A DNA stretch of 37,171 nt. It comes from Cytophagaceae bacterium (GTDB lineage Bacteria; Bacteroidota; Bacteroidia; Cytophagales; Spirosomataceae). The first letter of the stretch is position 1. Each line of letters starts with the position of its first letter. Under the pieces are notes generated by a model. It was not told the origin of the DNA. It saw only the letters and a list, made by a program, of their open reading frames with translations, and ran no database searches. The stretch is taken from assembly GCA_947450365.1 (NCBI GenBank), contig CANFVE010000026.1, forward strand, positions 1-37,171, written 5' to 3'. Made by a program: the position numbers and the translations under genes. Below, one piece after another: positions 1-9,090 of this stretch.

Positions 1-85
1 AAGATGCCTCAGGAGTAACTTCTGATGCTTCAACTCCTAATTTCTCAACGATGATGCTTTTTACTTTTTCTGCAATATCTGACAT
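1..85 (-). CDS. acpP: Acyl carrier protein, N-terminal part (cut by window edge)
   Basis: The minus strand from the ATG at 85 reads MSDIAEKVKSIIVEKLGVEA followed by SEVTPEAS before the window ends. This is the characteristic first helix and loop of bacterial acyl carrier protein, the phosphopantetheine-bearing carrier of growing fatty acyl chains in type II fatty acid synthesis. The serine that takes the prosthetic group (DSL motif) would lie about ten residues beyond the edge, so it cannot be checked. A good promoter lies just upstream at 117-148. The gene is too short here for ordinary ORF calling, but the protein sequence is distinctive. Confidence 0.93.
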   Translation of the reverse strand, partial: MSDIAEKVKSIIVEKLGVEASEVTPEAS

Positions 86-116
86 TTTTTAAATATTTTG
101 GGGTTCAAAAACGATG

Positions 117-148
117 CAAAGATTAAAATTTTTAATTAGATAATCAAA
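117..148 (-). promoter_or_regulatory. Bacteroidota-type promoter of the acyl carrier protein gene
   Basis: On the minus strand TTTG (148-145) is followed after 19 bases by TAATCTTTG (125-117). This resembles the -33/-7 pair TTTG-N19/20-TAnnTTTG used by the Bacteroidota primary sigma factor, with one extra base inside the -7 element. The predicted transcript would start about 25 bases before the ACP start codon. Confidence 0.55.
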
Positions 149-250
149 CAATTTTTATCATGAATTGCACTGAATTTATAAATAATTGAATAATACGAAC
201 TGTTTACCTGATTTTTTTTGAAATTCTCTAGCTGTGCTATAGTCTTTTCC

Positions 251-1168
251 TTAAAAACACAATGAAGCCGCGCCTAAAAGACCCGCATCGTTTCCAAGTA
301 AAGCCTTTTTTATCGCTAATTTTTCTAAATAGGCGGGTGTCAACCAATAATTTAACTGACGCTCCATACTCGGTAATATGAAGTCATACGACGCCGATAA
401 TCCACCGCCAATGAAAATGTTTTTGATATCCAAAATGCGAATTAGGGACACCAACATATCCCCCAACATTTCCCCCACCTCATTCCAAACCGCCATGGCT
501 AATTCATCACCCTCTTCGGCCGCCACGACCAAGGCTGTCGTCGAAATTGTACCATCTGCTGGTAAGGAGGTTGTTCCTGTATAGGCCGCCCGCATGGCAT
601 TTGCCATCTGCAATAATTCTTTTTTACCTACATTTCTTTCCAATACCTTTCCATTCCGAGAAGGGACATGGCCAGGTTCCATCGCATTTCCATCGCCACC
701 TAAAAAGATTTTACGGTCGATAATCGCCGCGCCACCTACGCCAGTGCCAAGTGTAATGAATACAAAATCTTCCGGCATCGTCTCTTTTTCAGGCGAGAAG
801 TAAAATTCGCCCAAAGCTGCCGCATTCGCATCATTTTCCATATAGAATTGATGATCCGGAAAGCGCTTTTCGAGCATCTCGATCATCGGGGATCCGTCAA
901 TTTCAGGAATGGCCGTAATTTCAATGAGGGTTCTACGGTCTTTCGTTAAAATTCCAGGTAATCCGATACCGATTTTACGGACATTTTTATGTTGATATAA
1001 ATGCAAGGCTATCGCATCTGCCAAACGCTCTAAAAAGTGATTGGATTCGCGCCAAGTGGCCGTATCGTAACTTTGAAAGTTGTTAATTTGACCCGTATCT
1101 GCATGCACGATCCCCATTTTCACACCGGTACCCCCCACATCGATCCCTAAGTATTCCGTATTTGGCAT
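251..1168 (-). CDS. ROK family sugar kinase (glucokinase-like)
   Basis: This is a ROK-fold ATP-dependent hexose kinase, probably phosphorylating glucose or a related sugar. From the ATG at 1168 the protein has 305 residues. The N-terminal phosphate-binding loop is DVGGTGVK (from D10), the catalytic aspartate sits in ENDANAAALGE (about D113), and a second ATP loop is TLGTGVGG. The usual ROK zinc motif CxCGxxGCxE is absent: after the EPGH sequence comes SRNGKVLERNVG without cysteines, as in some Bacteroidota members. The frame stays open to a TTG at 1210, but that would add a 14-residue basic tail before the natural beginning MPNTEYLGID, so the ATG is preferred. It is the last of a minus-strand run with the YkgJ-like gene. 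The substrate is not certain. Confidence 0.85.
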   Translation of the reverse strand: MPNTEYLGIDVGGTGVKMGIVHADTGQINNFQSYDTATWRESNHFLERLADAIALHLYQHKNVRKIGIGLPGILTKDRRTLIEITAIPEIDGSPMIEMLEKRFPDHQFYMENDANAAALGEFYFSPEKETMPEDFVFITLGTGVGGAAIIDRKIFLGGDGNAMEPGHVPSRNGKVLERNVGKKELLQMANAMRAAYTGTTSLPADGTISTTALVVAAEEGDELAMAVWNEVGEMLGDMLVSLIRILDIKNIFIGGGLSASYDFILPSMERQLNYWLTPAYLEKLAIKKALLGNDAGLLGAASLCF

Positions 1169-1230
1169 TGGACTATATTTTTTGGTTAAAAATCTCACAA
1201 ATTTCCTCAATTTTCAGGGGAATTTCAAAT

Positions 1231-1689
1231 TTAGGAATAGATACGTTCCAATTTTTCCATCATTTGGCCCACGGCCGGACAAATGAGCGCATTTTTTTGG
1301 GTCAACGACAGAATGCCCATCATGTTTTTACGATCTGTATGGGGATATTCCCGGCAAGCCTTTGGCCTTATTTCATAGATTTGGCACGCATTGTCCGCTT
1401 CATTCAAAAAGGGACATGGGCTACTCGGATAGACCCAATCGCCATCCTCGTCTTGCACTAAATACGCATCCAAAAACTGACTAACCTTCATTTTCATCGA
1501 ATGTGCCACCCGCTGAATATCGGTTTCATTCCACATGGGGCTGGTGGTTTTGCAACAATTCCCACAGCTCAAACAATCCATCGTTTGAAAAACCTCCTCA
1601 TGGGCTTCGTTGAATTGCCGATCCAAATCCTTCGGTTTTTTCGCTCGGATCCGCTGAAATACCTTTTTAAAAGAAGGGTCTTTAGGCAT
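1231..1689 (-). CDS. YkgJ family cysteine-cluster protein
   Basis: The 152-residue protein carries the CxxCxxCC cluster at C39, C42, C45 and C46, then C92, C102, C112 and C137. Together these match the YkgJ (UPF0153) family, thought to bind zinc or an iron-sulfur cluster; no reaction is established. The sequence [13 protein letters not shown] is the typical second half of the family. There is no signal peptide or membrane segment. Its ATG overlaps the stop of the thymidine kinase gene by 8 bases, so the two are probably translationally coupled. Confidence 0.85.
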   Translation of the reverse strand: MPKDPSFKKVFQRIRAKKPKDLDRQFNEAHEEVFQTMDCLSCGNCCKTTSPMWNETDIQRVAHSMKMKVSQFLDAYLVQDEDGDWVYPSSPCPFLNEADNACQIYEIRPKACREYPHTDRKNMMGILSLTQKNALICPAVGQMMEKLERIYS

Positions 1690-2275
1690 GATTGGCTAGG
1701 GGAGGGAAGCAGGCGCGGCAACGGGCCTCATAGGTATCCGTTTCGCCCAATAAGACCGTCGACTGATCCGTCGCTGTCCGATAGGAATAATGCGCGACCT
1801 GACCACATTGGACACAAACCGCATGTACTTTCGTGACATATTCCGCAATGGCCATCAAATTCGGCATCGGACCAAAGGGTAATCCTTTAAAATCCATATC
1901 CAAACCAGCCACAATCACCCGCTTGCCTTGATTGGCCAAGGTATTGCAAACCTCCACAATGCCCTCATCGAAAAACTGGGCTTCATCAAGTCCAATCACG
2001 TCGCAATCGCCAGCCAATAATAAAATTTCCACCGAACTATGTACGGGTGTGGATCGGATCGAGTTTTGATTATGCGAAACGATATCTTCGTCGTGATACC
2101 GAGTGTCAGAGGCAGGTTTGAAGATTTCGACTTGGAGTTGGGCGATTTTCGCCCGCTTTAGCCGGCGAATTAATTCTTCCGTTTTTCCTGAAAACATGGA
2201 CCCACAAATGACTTCGATCCAACCTTTGGAATTGGATTTTTGAGATGATTTCGAATGGGTGGGTTCTAAAAACAA
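1682..2275 (-). CDS. tdk: Thymidine kinase (start reassigned to TTG 2275)
   Basis: Type II thymidine kinase, which phosphorylates thymidine to dTMP in the salvage pathway. The P-loop [11 protein letters not shown], the DEAQFF segment with the catalytic glutamate, and the zinc-binding pairs CVQC and CRAC near the C-terminus are all present. The only upstream ATG (2302) lies in the loop of the sdhB terminator hairpin and adds nine untypical residues (MQFQGLFTP). Beginning at TTG 2275 gives FLEPTHSK.. and 197 residues, the usual length, and an N-terminus like that of Bacteroidota homologues. It is followed by the YkgJ-like gene with an 8-base overlap. Identity is sure; the start is inferred. Confidence 0.93.
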   Translation of the reverse strand: MFLEPTHSKSSQKSNSKGWIEVICGSMFSGKTEELIRRLKRAKIAQLQVEIFKPASDTRYHDEDIVSHNQNSIRSTPVHSSVEILLLAGDCDVIGLDEAQFFDEGIVEVCNTLANQGKRVIVAGLDMDFKGLPFGPMPNLMAIAEYVTKVHAVCVQCGQVAHYSYRTATDQSTVLLGETDTYEARCRACFPPLANHA

Positions 2276-2281
2276 GGGCGT

Positions 2282-2313
2282 AAAAAGCCCCTGAAATTGC
2301 ATTCAGGGGCCTT
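2282..2313 (-). terminator. Rho-independent terminator after sdhB
   Basis: On the minus strand GCCCCTGAA (2310-2302) pairs perfectly with TTCAGGGGC (2295-2287) around a 6-base loop and is followed by five Ts (2286-2282). It begins about 13 bases after the sdhB stop. The same DNA contains the in-frame ATG at 2302 that would wrongly be taken as the tdk start. Confidence 0.88.
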
Positions 2314-2325
2314 ATTTAAGAGTTA

Positions 2326-3084
2326 TTATTTGGAGCTAAATGTCGCAGAGAAATACTCGCGATTCATGCGTGCAATGTTTTCTAAGGAAATACCTTTTGG
2401 ACATTCCGCCTCACAAGCACCCGTATTCGAACAAGCACCGAATCCTTCTTCGTCCATTTGAGCCACCATCGCTTGCGCACGCTTCGAAGCTTCCGCTTTT
2501 CCCTGTGGTAATAGGGCTAATTGAGATATTTTCGCCGATGTAAACAACATCGCCGATGCATTTTTACAAGCTGCCACACACGCACCGCAACCGATACATG
2601 CCGCTGCGGCAAAAGCCTCATCCGCATCGTCTTTGGCAATCGGTAAATTATTCGCATCCTGCGCATTTCCCGTGTTTACGGAAACGAAACCTCCAGCCGC
2701 GATGATGCGGTCAAAAGATGAACGATTCACGACCAAATCCTTGATCACTGGGAATGCACTCGCTCGCCATGGTTCTACCGTGATGGTTTCTCCGTCTTGG
2801 AAAGAACGCATGTGCAATTGACACGTCGTCACGCCACGATTGGGTCCATGCGGCCGACCATTGATATACATCGAACACATGCCACAAATTCCTTCGCGGC
2901 AATCGTGGTCAAAGGCTACCGGATCATCTCCTTCTTCGATCAAACGGTTATTTAACACGTCAATCATTTCCAAAAATGACATATCGGTGGAAATGCCACT
3001 CACCTGATAAGTCTCAAACTTACCCGCGGTGTTTGCATTTTTTTGTCTCCAAATTTTGAGTGTCAGGTTTAAATGTCCTTCCAT
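2326..3084 (-). CDS. sdhB: Succinate dehydrogenase / fumarate reductase iron-sulfur subunit
   Basis: The 252-residue electron-transfer subunit of complex II carries electrons from the flavoprotein to the membrane quinone site. Three cluster-binding sets are visible. The [2Fe-2S] ligands are C62, C67, C70 and C88. The [4Fe-4S] motif [11 protein letters not shown] has C163, C166, C169 and C173. The third cluster is in [14 protein letters not shown] with C218, C224 and C228. The spacing fits the Bacteroidota/epsilon-type enzymes that work with a single five-helix cytochrome b subunit. It lies 8 bases after sdhA and ends the sdhCAB operon at a terminator. Confidence 0.97.
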   Translation of the reverse strand: MEGHLNLTLKIWRQKNANTAGKFETYQVSGISTDMSFLEMIDVLNNRLIEEGDDPVAFDHDCREGICGMCSMYINGRPHGPNRGVTTCQLHMRSFQDGETITVEPWRASAFPVIKDLVVNRSSFDRIIAAGGFVSVNTGNAQDANNLPIAKDDADEAFAAAACIGCGACVAACKNASAMLFTSAKISQLALLPQGKAEASKRAQAMVAQMDEEGFGACSNTGACEAECPKGISLENIARMNREYFSATFSSK

Positions 3085-3092
3085 TGTATCGA

Positions 3093-5072
3093 TTATTTAT
3101 AAGATCTTTGAGCAATTTTGATATTTTCGTATTTCAACTCTTCCTTGTGTAAGTTGAATTTCGACGGTCCTGCAAATTCCCAGGCCGCTACATAGGCATA
3201 ATTTTCATCATCACGAAGCGCCTCCCCATCTTCCGTTTGGTATTCAGTTCGGAAGTGACCACCGCAACTCTCATTGCGATCTAAGGCATCGATACACATT
3301 AATTCACCTAATTCTAAAAAGTCTGCCACACGGCCCGCTTTTTCTAATTCTGGATTTAAATTATCAATTTCCCCAGGAATCTTCACATCCGACCAAAACT
3401 CCTTTTGCAAGGCTTGAATCTCTTTAATGGATGCCTTCAAGCCTTCTTCACTCCGCGCCATTCCACATTCATCCCACATGATTTTACCTAAACGCTTATG
3501 GAAATAATCCACAGGCTTAGTCCCTTTAATATTCATCAAGGTCTCCAAACGATCGCGTACCGCTTTTTCGGCCGCTACGAAATCTTCTGAATCCGTCGAC
3601 ATCGCTGGCGTCCGAATCTCCGATGCCAAATAGGCCCCAATCGTATATGGAATCACAAAATATCCATCCGCTAATCCTTGCATCAAGGCCGAAGCTCCTA
3701 AGCGATTCGCGCCATGATCCGAGAAGTTTGCTTCTCCTAAGGCATATAAACCAGGAACCGTTGTCATTAAATTATAGTCTACCCAAAGTCCTCCCATGGT
3801 ATAGTGTACCGCTGGGTAAATCCGCATCGGTACTTCATATGGATCCTCTCCCGTAATTTGTTTGTACATATCAAACAAATTGCCGTATTTCTCTTTCACA
3901 ACTGCTTTACCCATCGCTTGAATTTCTTCATCGCTTGGGTTGTGCATATTATTCTTATTAGCTTCTCCTTTACCGTAGCGAATAATCGCCGCGGCATAAT
4001 CTAAGTAAACAGCCATTTTGGAAGCACCTACCCCATATCCGGCATCGCAACGCTCTTTCGCCGCACGTGACGCAATATCCCGTGGTACTAAATTACCAAA
4101 TGCAGGATAACGACGCTCCAAGTAATAATCGCGCTCATCTTCTGGAATCTCGTTCGCCTTGCGCGTATCGTTTTGTTTTTTAGGAACCCAAATACGTCCG
4201 TCATTCCGTAAGGATTCAGACATCAAGGTCAATTTAGACTGGTGATCGCCTGAAACAGGTATACAGGTTGGGTGAATTTGCGTATAACATGGATTGGCAA
4301 AAAATGCGCCTTTTTTATGTGCTTTCCAAGCCGCGGTTACGTTTGAGCCCATTGCGTTGGTGGACAAATAAAATACGTTACCATAGCCACCAGTACACAA
4401 TAAAACGGCATGACCGAAATGACGTTCTAAAGCGCCAGTCACAGAATCACGCGCGATTATCCCACGCGCTTTGCCTTCGATGGTCACGACGTCTAACATT
4501 TCGTGGCGTGTGTATAATTTTACATTACCCATACCCACTTGGCGTTGAAGGGCAGAATAGGCACCTAATAATAATTGTTGGCCCGTCTGTCCCGCCGCAT
4601 AAAAGGTACGTTGCACCTGGGTACCACCGAATGACCGGTTGGACAACAATCCTCCATATTCCCGAGCGAAAGGAACTCCTTGCGCTACACATTGGTCGAT
4701 GATACTACCCGAAACCTCGGCTAAGCGATGAACGTTTGCTTCACGTGCCCGGTAATCACCTCCTTTAATCGTATCGTAGAATAAACGGTAAACGGAGTCA
4801 CCATCGTTTTGGTAGTTTTTGGCTGCATTAATACCTCCTTGTGCGGCAATTGAGTGCGCGCGACGCGGAGAATCTTGGAAGCAAAATACTTTTACTTTAT
4901 ATCCTAACTCAGCTAATGAAGCGGCTGCGGAAGCACCGGCTAATCCTGAACCTACTACGATGATTTCAAGGCTCCGCTTGTTGGCCGGATTTACCAAGGA
5001 AACACTGGAGCGGAATTTGGTCCATTTTTCGGCTAAATTGCCTTCAGGGATTTTTGCGTCTAATTTTGTCAT
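3093..5072 (-). CDS. sdhA: Succinate dehydrogenase / fumarate reductase flavoprotein subunit
   Basis: The 659-residue catalytic subunit oxidises succinate to fumarate, or does the reverse. The dinucleotide-binding loop GSGLAG is at 41-46. H73 in [11 protein letters not shown] is the expected attachment point for covalent FAD. The HPTCIP segment and the [12 protein letters not shown] segment supply substrate-binding His and Arg residues. It lies between sdhC (21 bases upstream) and sdhB (8 bases downstream) and is transcribed with them. The direction of the reaction in the cell cannot be told from sequence. Confidence 0.97.
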   Translation of the reverse strand: MTKLDAKIPEGNLAEKWTKFRSSVSLVNPANKRSLEIIVVGSGLAGASAAASLAELGYKVKVFCFQDSPRRAHSIAAQGGINAAKNYQNDGDSVYRLFYDTIKGGDYRAREANVHRLAEVSGSIIDQCVAQGVPFAREYGGLLSNRSFGGTQVQRTFYAAGQTGQQLLLGAYSALQRQVGMGNVKLYTRHEMLDVVTIEGKARGIIARDSVTGALERHFGHAVLLCTGGYGNVFYLSTNAMGSNVTAAWKAHKKGAFFANPCYTQIHPTCIPVSGDHQSKLTLMSESLRNDGRIWVPKKQNDTRKANEIPEDERDYYLERRYPAFGNLVPRDIASRAAKERCDAGYGVGASKMAVYLDYAAAIIRYGKGEANKNNMHNPSDEEIQAMGKAVVKEKYGNLFDMYKQITGEDPYEVPMRIYPAVHYTMGGLWVDYNLMTTVPGLYALGEANFSDHGANRLGASALMQGLADGYFVIPYTIGAYLASEIRTPAMSTDSEDFVAAEKAVRDRLETLMNIKGTKPVDYFHKRLGKIMWDECGMARSEEGLKASIKEIQALQKEFWSDVKIPGEIDNLNPELEKAGRVADFLELGELMCIDALDRNESCGGHFRTEYQTEDGEALRDDENYAYVAAWEFAGPSKFNLHKEELKYENIKIAQRSYK

Positions 5073-5093
5073 ATCGATCGGATCGGCTGAGAA

Positions 5094-5759
5094 TTAATGA
5101 ATCAAATGAAAATAAAAGGCAATCGGCATTGCAGCGAAAACGGCTGAAATCACGATGGCGTAAATGGCACCGATGGATTTAATCGTCGGTGTGTATTTAG
5201 GATGATTCCAACCTAAGGTTTGGAACGCACTTTGAAAACCATGTAATAAATGATATCCCAAGGAGATACAGCCTAAGACATACACAATCACCACGATCGG
5301 GTTCGTGAATACGGCTTGCATTTCAGCATATAAGGTATGCGATGCTAAGCCATCTGTCAGGCGAGAAAAATACCAAAAATGTTTTAAGTGGATGATTAGA
5401 AATAATAACAACAAAGTTCCTAATAAACCCATCGAACGAGAATACCATTTGCTATTCGCTGCTCCATCGACCACGGCATAAGCAACGGGGCGTTTTTTCT
5501 TATTGTCCAGCCACAAACGAAGTCCATCATAAATATGGAGCAACAAACCGCCAAATAAAACAATTTCCATCGTACGGATGATTGGGTTAGTTCCCATGAA
5601 CTCAGCACCTTCATTGAATGCTACCCCACCGTCATTTAAGAATATGGTGGCATTAAGTCCGCAGTGGATGACCAAAAAGCTAATTAAAAAGAGGCCTGTA
5701 ATGGCCATCAGGAGCTTTTTCCCGAGTGATGAATGAAGAGATTTTGCTAACCAAGCCAT
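5094..5759 (-). CDS. sdhC: Succinate dehydrogenase cytochrome b558 subunit
   Basis: The 221-residue integral membrane protein anchors SdhAB and carries haem b and the quinone site. About five membrane helices are visible, the first near residues 15-33 and the last near 198-217. Histidines typical of haem ligation occur in helices (H32 in VIHCGLN, and in LLHIYDG, LIIHLKHF and LGYHLLHGF). This is the single-subunit anchor type known from Bacillus and Bacteroidota, so no sdhD is expected. It is the first gene of sdhCAB, with a strong promoter at 5813-5844. Confidence 0.93.
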   Translation of the reverse strand: MAWLAKSLHSSLGKKLLMAITGLFLISFLVIHCGLNATIFLNDGGVAFNEGAEFMGTNPIIRTMEIVLFGGLLLHIYDGLRLWLDNKKKRPVAYAVVDGAANSKWYSRSMGLLGTLLLLFLIIHLKHFWYFSRLTDGLASHTLYAEMQAVFTNPIVVIVYVLGCISLGYHLLHGFQSAFQTLGWNHPKYTPTIKSIGAIYAIVISAVFAAMPIAFYFHLIH

Positions 5760-5812
5760 AAAATAGTTTATTTAAAAAAGGTAAAATTGCGAATTGTTTG
5801 AATTTTAGCCCC

Positions 5813-5844
5813 CAAAACTACAATTCAAACGCGGGTCTATCAAA
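5813..5844 (-). promoter_or_regulatory. Promoter of the sdhCAB operon
   Basis: On the minus strand TTTG (5844-5841) is followed after 20 bases by TAGTTTTG (5820-5813). This is an exact match to the Bacteroidota -33/-7 consensus TTTG-N19/20-TAnnTTTG. The start codon of sdhC is 53 bases further on, leaving an AT-rich leader of roughly 45 bases. Confidence 0.8.
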
Positions 5845-5920
5845 TTAATCGATTAAAAAATCCATTTTTTTTAATTTATTCGATTCCCCTTATTAACTTT
5901 CCAATTCACTAATTGGTTTT

Positions 5921-8719
5921 ATGTTTTTGAAGAAATTTTATTTTTCGCTGCTCGTATTTTTGCTCGGCTTTTTTATAGCTGAAGCGACTCACTTAAAAGG
6001 AGGGGAGATTACGGTGAAACGGATTTCGGATAAAACCTTGACCTATGAATTTACACTAACCACCTATACCGAAAATAATCGTGCAAACCAGGATCAAACG
6101 GAGGTGAATTTTTGCTTTGGGGATGGAACGACGATTTACAAGGCCAGGCGTTGTTGTGGTACACCCACTGATATCGGCAACGGAACCCTCAAAAACCTCT
6201 ATAAAATCGAATATACCTATCCTGCTCCCGCCTTATTTTACAAGGTCTCGGTGGCGATTCCAAATCGGAATGATAATGTTCGAAACATTACGCGGTCGGT
6301 GGAAGTGCCTTTTTATGTCGAGACAATCTTCTCGATCAATTCGGGTTTAGGTCAAAATTCAACCCCTCTTTTACTAAACCCTGCGGTCGATTTAACGGCC
6401 GTGATCGGTCAACCCTTCATCCACAATGCGAATGCAGTAGATGCGGAAGGGGATAGTTTGGCTTATCGCTTATCGAGTTCCCGGACGGGGGATTTTGAAA
6501 CCTGCTCCCCAACAAGCCGGGGCATCCTGGCCCCAGGCTTCCGTCAGCCTAATGAAGTCTCTTCTGTTCCATCAAGCTTTACGATTAATCCGTTGTCGGG
6601 GGATTTGATTTGGGATTCTCCGCAGGAATTAGGCTTGTATAACTGTGCTTTCATCGTGGAAGAATGGCGAAATGGGGTGAAAATTTCAGAGACGGTTCGC
6701 GATATGCAGATTGAGGTGAAGGACTTGGATAATAAAGGGCCTAAATTAACGGTTCCGCCAGATGTTTGCGTACAAGCGGGAGCCTTTTTGAATGAAACGA
6801 TTTCGGCGGTGGATGTTCCGTCGAAAACTGGGCGGATCGATCCTTTGACCATCTACAGTTCTGGAAATGTATACGCAATCGATACAGTATATGCGGTAAA
6901 GCAACCCTATGCCACTTTTTCTACGAGTCCCAAACAAGTAACTACGCCTGCCTATGGCTATTTTAAATGGCAAACGGCATGTCAACATATTCGGAAAGAA
7001 CCCTACGATATTTTCTTTAAGGTGGAGGATAATCCCCCCTTAACCGTCGGGGGAGGAGTAAAATTAGTGGATAGCAAAATCTGGAAGGTCCGAGTGATCG
7101 CCCCAGCCATTAAGGGCTTAAAGGCCACGGTATTAACGGAAGGAAATAAGGCCTCGCTGACCTGGTCTTCCTATCCATGTGCCTTGGCGGGTGCCAAAAT
7201 CATGATTTATCGAAAACAGGGGGCTTGTACCCCCGTGGTGAATAAGCTGTGCCAAACGGGAATGACCTTGTCGGGTTTTACGGAAATCGCTCGGGTAGAT
7301 ATTACAAAGACGGCCTTTGAGGATGCGGGCTTATTGAAAAATTCAAATTATACCTACATTTTGGTGGTGGTATTTACGAATAGCAAAGGCATCGAGGATT
7401 TTAGTCCGATGTCCGAATCGGCTTGTGTATTTATTCCAACGTCTGCGCCCTTGATGACAAATGTCTCTGTGCGTAAAACGGATGCGACGGCTGGGGAATT
7501 ATTTGTGCGTTGGACACGTCCATTGAAATTGGATACAGTCGTTTATCCCGGTCCTTACCAATATGTGGTGAATCGCGCTGATGGATTGAATGGGTCGAAT
7601 TTTGTGCCAACGGGTACGCCGATTTCCAAGGATACTTCCATGACCGACAAAGGCTTAAATACGGCCTCGAATGCCTATCGGTACAAAGTAGATTTTTATT
7701 ACACCTTAAATAAACAATTTAAATTGTTGGATTCCCCAAGTCCAGCTAGTTCGGTGGTTTTGCAGGGTCAAGCGGCGGTAAAATCAGTAAAATTAGCTTG
7801 GGTAGCCAACGTGCCTTGGTCAAATGATTATCAGGTACATCGGGTGTACCGGGAAAGTTCAAAAGGTTCCGGTAAGTTCAATCAAATCGCTGAAGTATCT
7901 GTCGCGGGGGCGAATTCATATACATTCACAGATCAAGGAACTGATTTTTATACGAAGGATGGGAAATTGGATGTAGCTATCTCACCGGATTCGACCTATT
8001 GTTATTATGTGGAAACCTTGGGGACTTATGGCGAAGGATTACCTACGTTGGCTCTTTTGAATTCTTCGCAAACGGTCTGTGTGAAACCCCAATCGGATGT
8101 AAATCCTTGCGCGCCTAAGTTGACTTTGGCTCCTCCAGCCTGTGATTTGCTGGATAAGGATCCTACATGCAATACGACGAGCTTCGAGAATTCATTGACC
8201 TGGGTTCCTACTTTGACTGGAAATTGCGATCAAAGTTTGGCGAGTTATCGAATTTATTATTCAAAAGATGGTAGCAATTTCAAAATGCTTTCAGAGGTAA
8301 ATGCCTTGAAATATGTGCATAAAAAGTCGGATTCCTTTATTGGATGTTATTATGTGACGGCGGTGAGCCAATTGGGCAAAGAATCTCCGAAAAGCGAAAC
8401 TTTTTGCCAGGACAATTGCCCTTCGTTTGAATTACCAAATATTTTCAGTCCCAATGGCGATGGAAAGAATGATTTCTTTTTGGCCATGCGTTGTCCGCGT
8501 TTTGTGACTCAGGTTTCGTGTAAAATCGTAGATCGGAACGGGCAATTAGTGTATGAATATCAGGGCGATGTGGCCGGTTTTGGTTGGAATGGCAAGGACA
8601 TGAGTGGAAATACGATGGCCCCGTCCACCTATTTTTATACCTGCGAGGTGGCATTTGATGTAGTGAATCAGGCATTAAAATCGAAGACCTTGAAGGGGTG
8701 GGTCGAATTAGTCAAATGA
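5921..8719 (+). CDS. Large secreted protein with type B T9SS C-terminal domain
   Basis: The 932-residue protein begins with a signal peptide (KKFYFSLLVFLLGFFIAEA, about 4-22) and the HLKGGEITV start common to a group of Cytophagales surface proteins. The middle has several beta-sandwich-like modules; fibronectin type III-like ones are suggested around 400-510, 515-620, 625-745 and 760-830. The last ~97 residues, from FELPNIFSPNGDGKNDFF, are the gliding-motility-associated CHU_C domain, the type B signal for export by the type IX secretion system. Cysteines are frequent, as expected for disulfides outside the cell. The function is unknown; a surface adhesin or matrix role is only a guess. Its stop overlaps the ATG of the DCC gene. 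Confidence 0.85.
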   Translation: MFLKKFYFSLLVFLLGFFIAEATHLKGGEITVKRISDKTLTYEFTLTTYTENNRANQDQTEVNFCFGDGTTIYKARRCCGTPTDIGNGTLKNLYKIEYTYPAPALFYKVSVAIPNRNDNVRNITRSVEVPFYVETIFSINSGLGQNSTPLLLNPAVDLTAVIGQPFIHNANAVDAEGDSLAYRLSSSRTGDFETCSPTSRGILAPGFRQPNEVSSVPSSFTINPLSGDLIWDSPQELGLYNCAFIVEEWRNGVKISETVRDMQIEVKDLDNKGPKLTVPPDVCVQAGAFLNETISAVDVPSKTGRIDPLTIYSSGNVYAIDTVYAVKQPYATFSTSPKQVTTPAYGYFKWQTACQHIRKEPYDIFFKVEDNPPLTVGGGVKLVDSKIWKVRVIAPAIKGLKATVLTEGNKASLTWSSYPCALAGAKIMIYRKQGACTPVVNKLCQTGMTLSGFTEIARVDITKTAFEDAGLLKNSNYTYILVVVFTNSKGIEDFSPMSESACVFIPTSAPLMTNVSVRKTDATAGELFVRWTRPLKLDTVVYPGPYQYVVNRADGLNGSNFVPTGTPISKDTSMTDKGLNTASNAYRYKVDFYYTLNKQFKLLDSPSPASSVVLQGQAAVKSVKLAWVANVPWSNDYQVHRVYRESSKGSGKFNQIAEVSVAGANSYTFTDQGTDFYTKDGKLDVAISPDSTYCYYVETLGTYGEGLPTLALLNSSQTVCVKPQSDVNPCAPKLTLAPPACDLLDKDPTCNTTSFENSLTWVPTLTGNCDQSLASYRIYYSKDGSNFKMLSEVNALKYVHKKSDSFIGCYYVTAVSQLGKESPKSETFCQDNCPSFELPNIFSPNGDGKNDFFLAMRCPRFVTQVSCKIVDRNGQLVYEYQGDVAGFGWNGKDMSGNTMAPSTYFYTCEVAFDVVNQALKSKTLKGWVELVK

Positions 8720-9090
8720 GCAGTTTTATCGTGGTGATAGACGGGGACTGTCAATTTTGCCAATTTTCCGTGCGCATCTTAAGGAAAATCATTTCTTCGG
8801 ATTTGATTATTTTGGCTCAACATGATCCGGGCGTATCTGACTTAGAAAAGCAATTTCCATCAGAATTTTGGTCGATGGATAGTATCAAATTAATAAAGGA
8901 GCAACAGGTGTTGATAAAATCAGAGGCCATCGCTTATCTGATGCGGGAGGCGAAATTTATATATCAGCCTTTGCGAATCTTTTTTTTATTACCCAAAAGC
9001 GTTTTGGATCGAGGCTATGATTGGGTGGCGCCCAACCGGTATTTCTGGAATAACACGTGCTCGATTACTTCGCCGGCAGATAAGGTTTAG
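8716..9090 (+). CDS. DCC family thiol-disulfide oxidoreductase-like protein (DUF393)
   Basis: The 124-residue cytosolic-looking protein has the family signature DGDCQFC (C12 and C15 from the ATG). The family is named for this DxxCxxC motif and has a thioredoxin-like fold; its reactions are poorly known. The sequence YQPLRIFFLLPKSVLDRGYDWVAPNRY is the typical C-terminal half, although the last residues depart from the usual NRYR..GK ending. The ATG at 8716 shares ATGA with the stop of the upstream secreted protein; the longer GTG start at 8698 would lie inside that gene and is not needed. Its 3' end overlaps the convergent esterase gene by 26 bases. Confidence 0.82.
   Translation: MSSFIVVIDGDCQFCQFSVRILRKIISSDLIILAQHDPGVSDLEKQFPSEFWSMDSIKLIKEQQVLIKSEAIAYLMREAKFIYQPLRIFFLLPKSVLDRGYDWVAPNRYFWNNTCSITSPADKV

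Noticed and set aside
4268-4702. 144-residue plus-strand frame inside sdhA
   Set aside because: It is the antisense shadow of a highly conserved gene, with no recognisable domain and an arginine/histidine-rich composition typical of shadows.
8698-8716. GTG start for the DCC protein at 8698
   Set aside because: It would overlap the T9SS signal domain by 22 bases and add residues not needed for the family. The ATG in the ATGA overlap is a better start.
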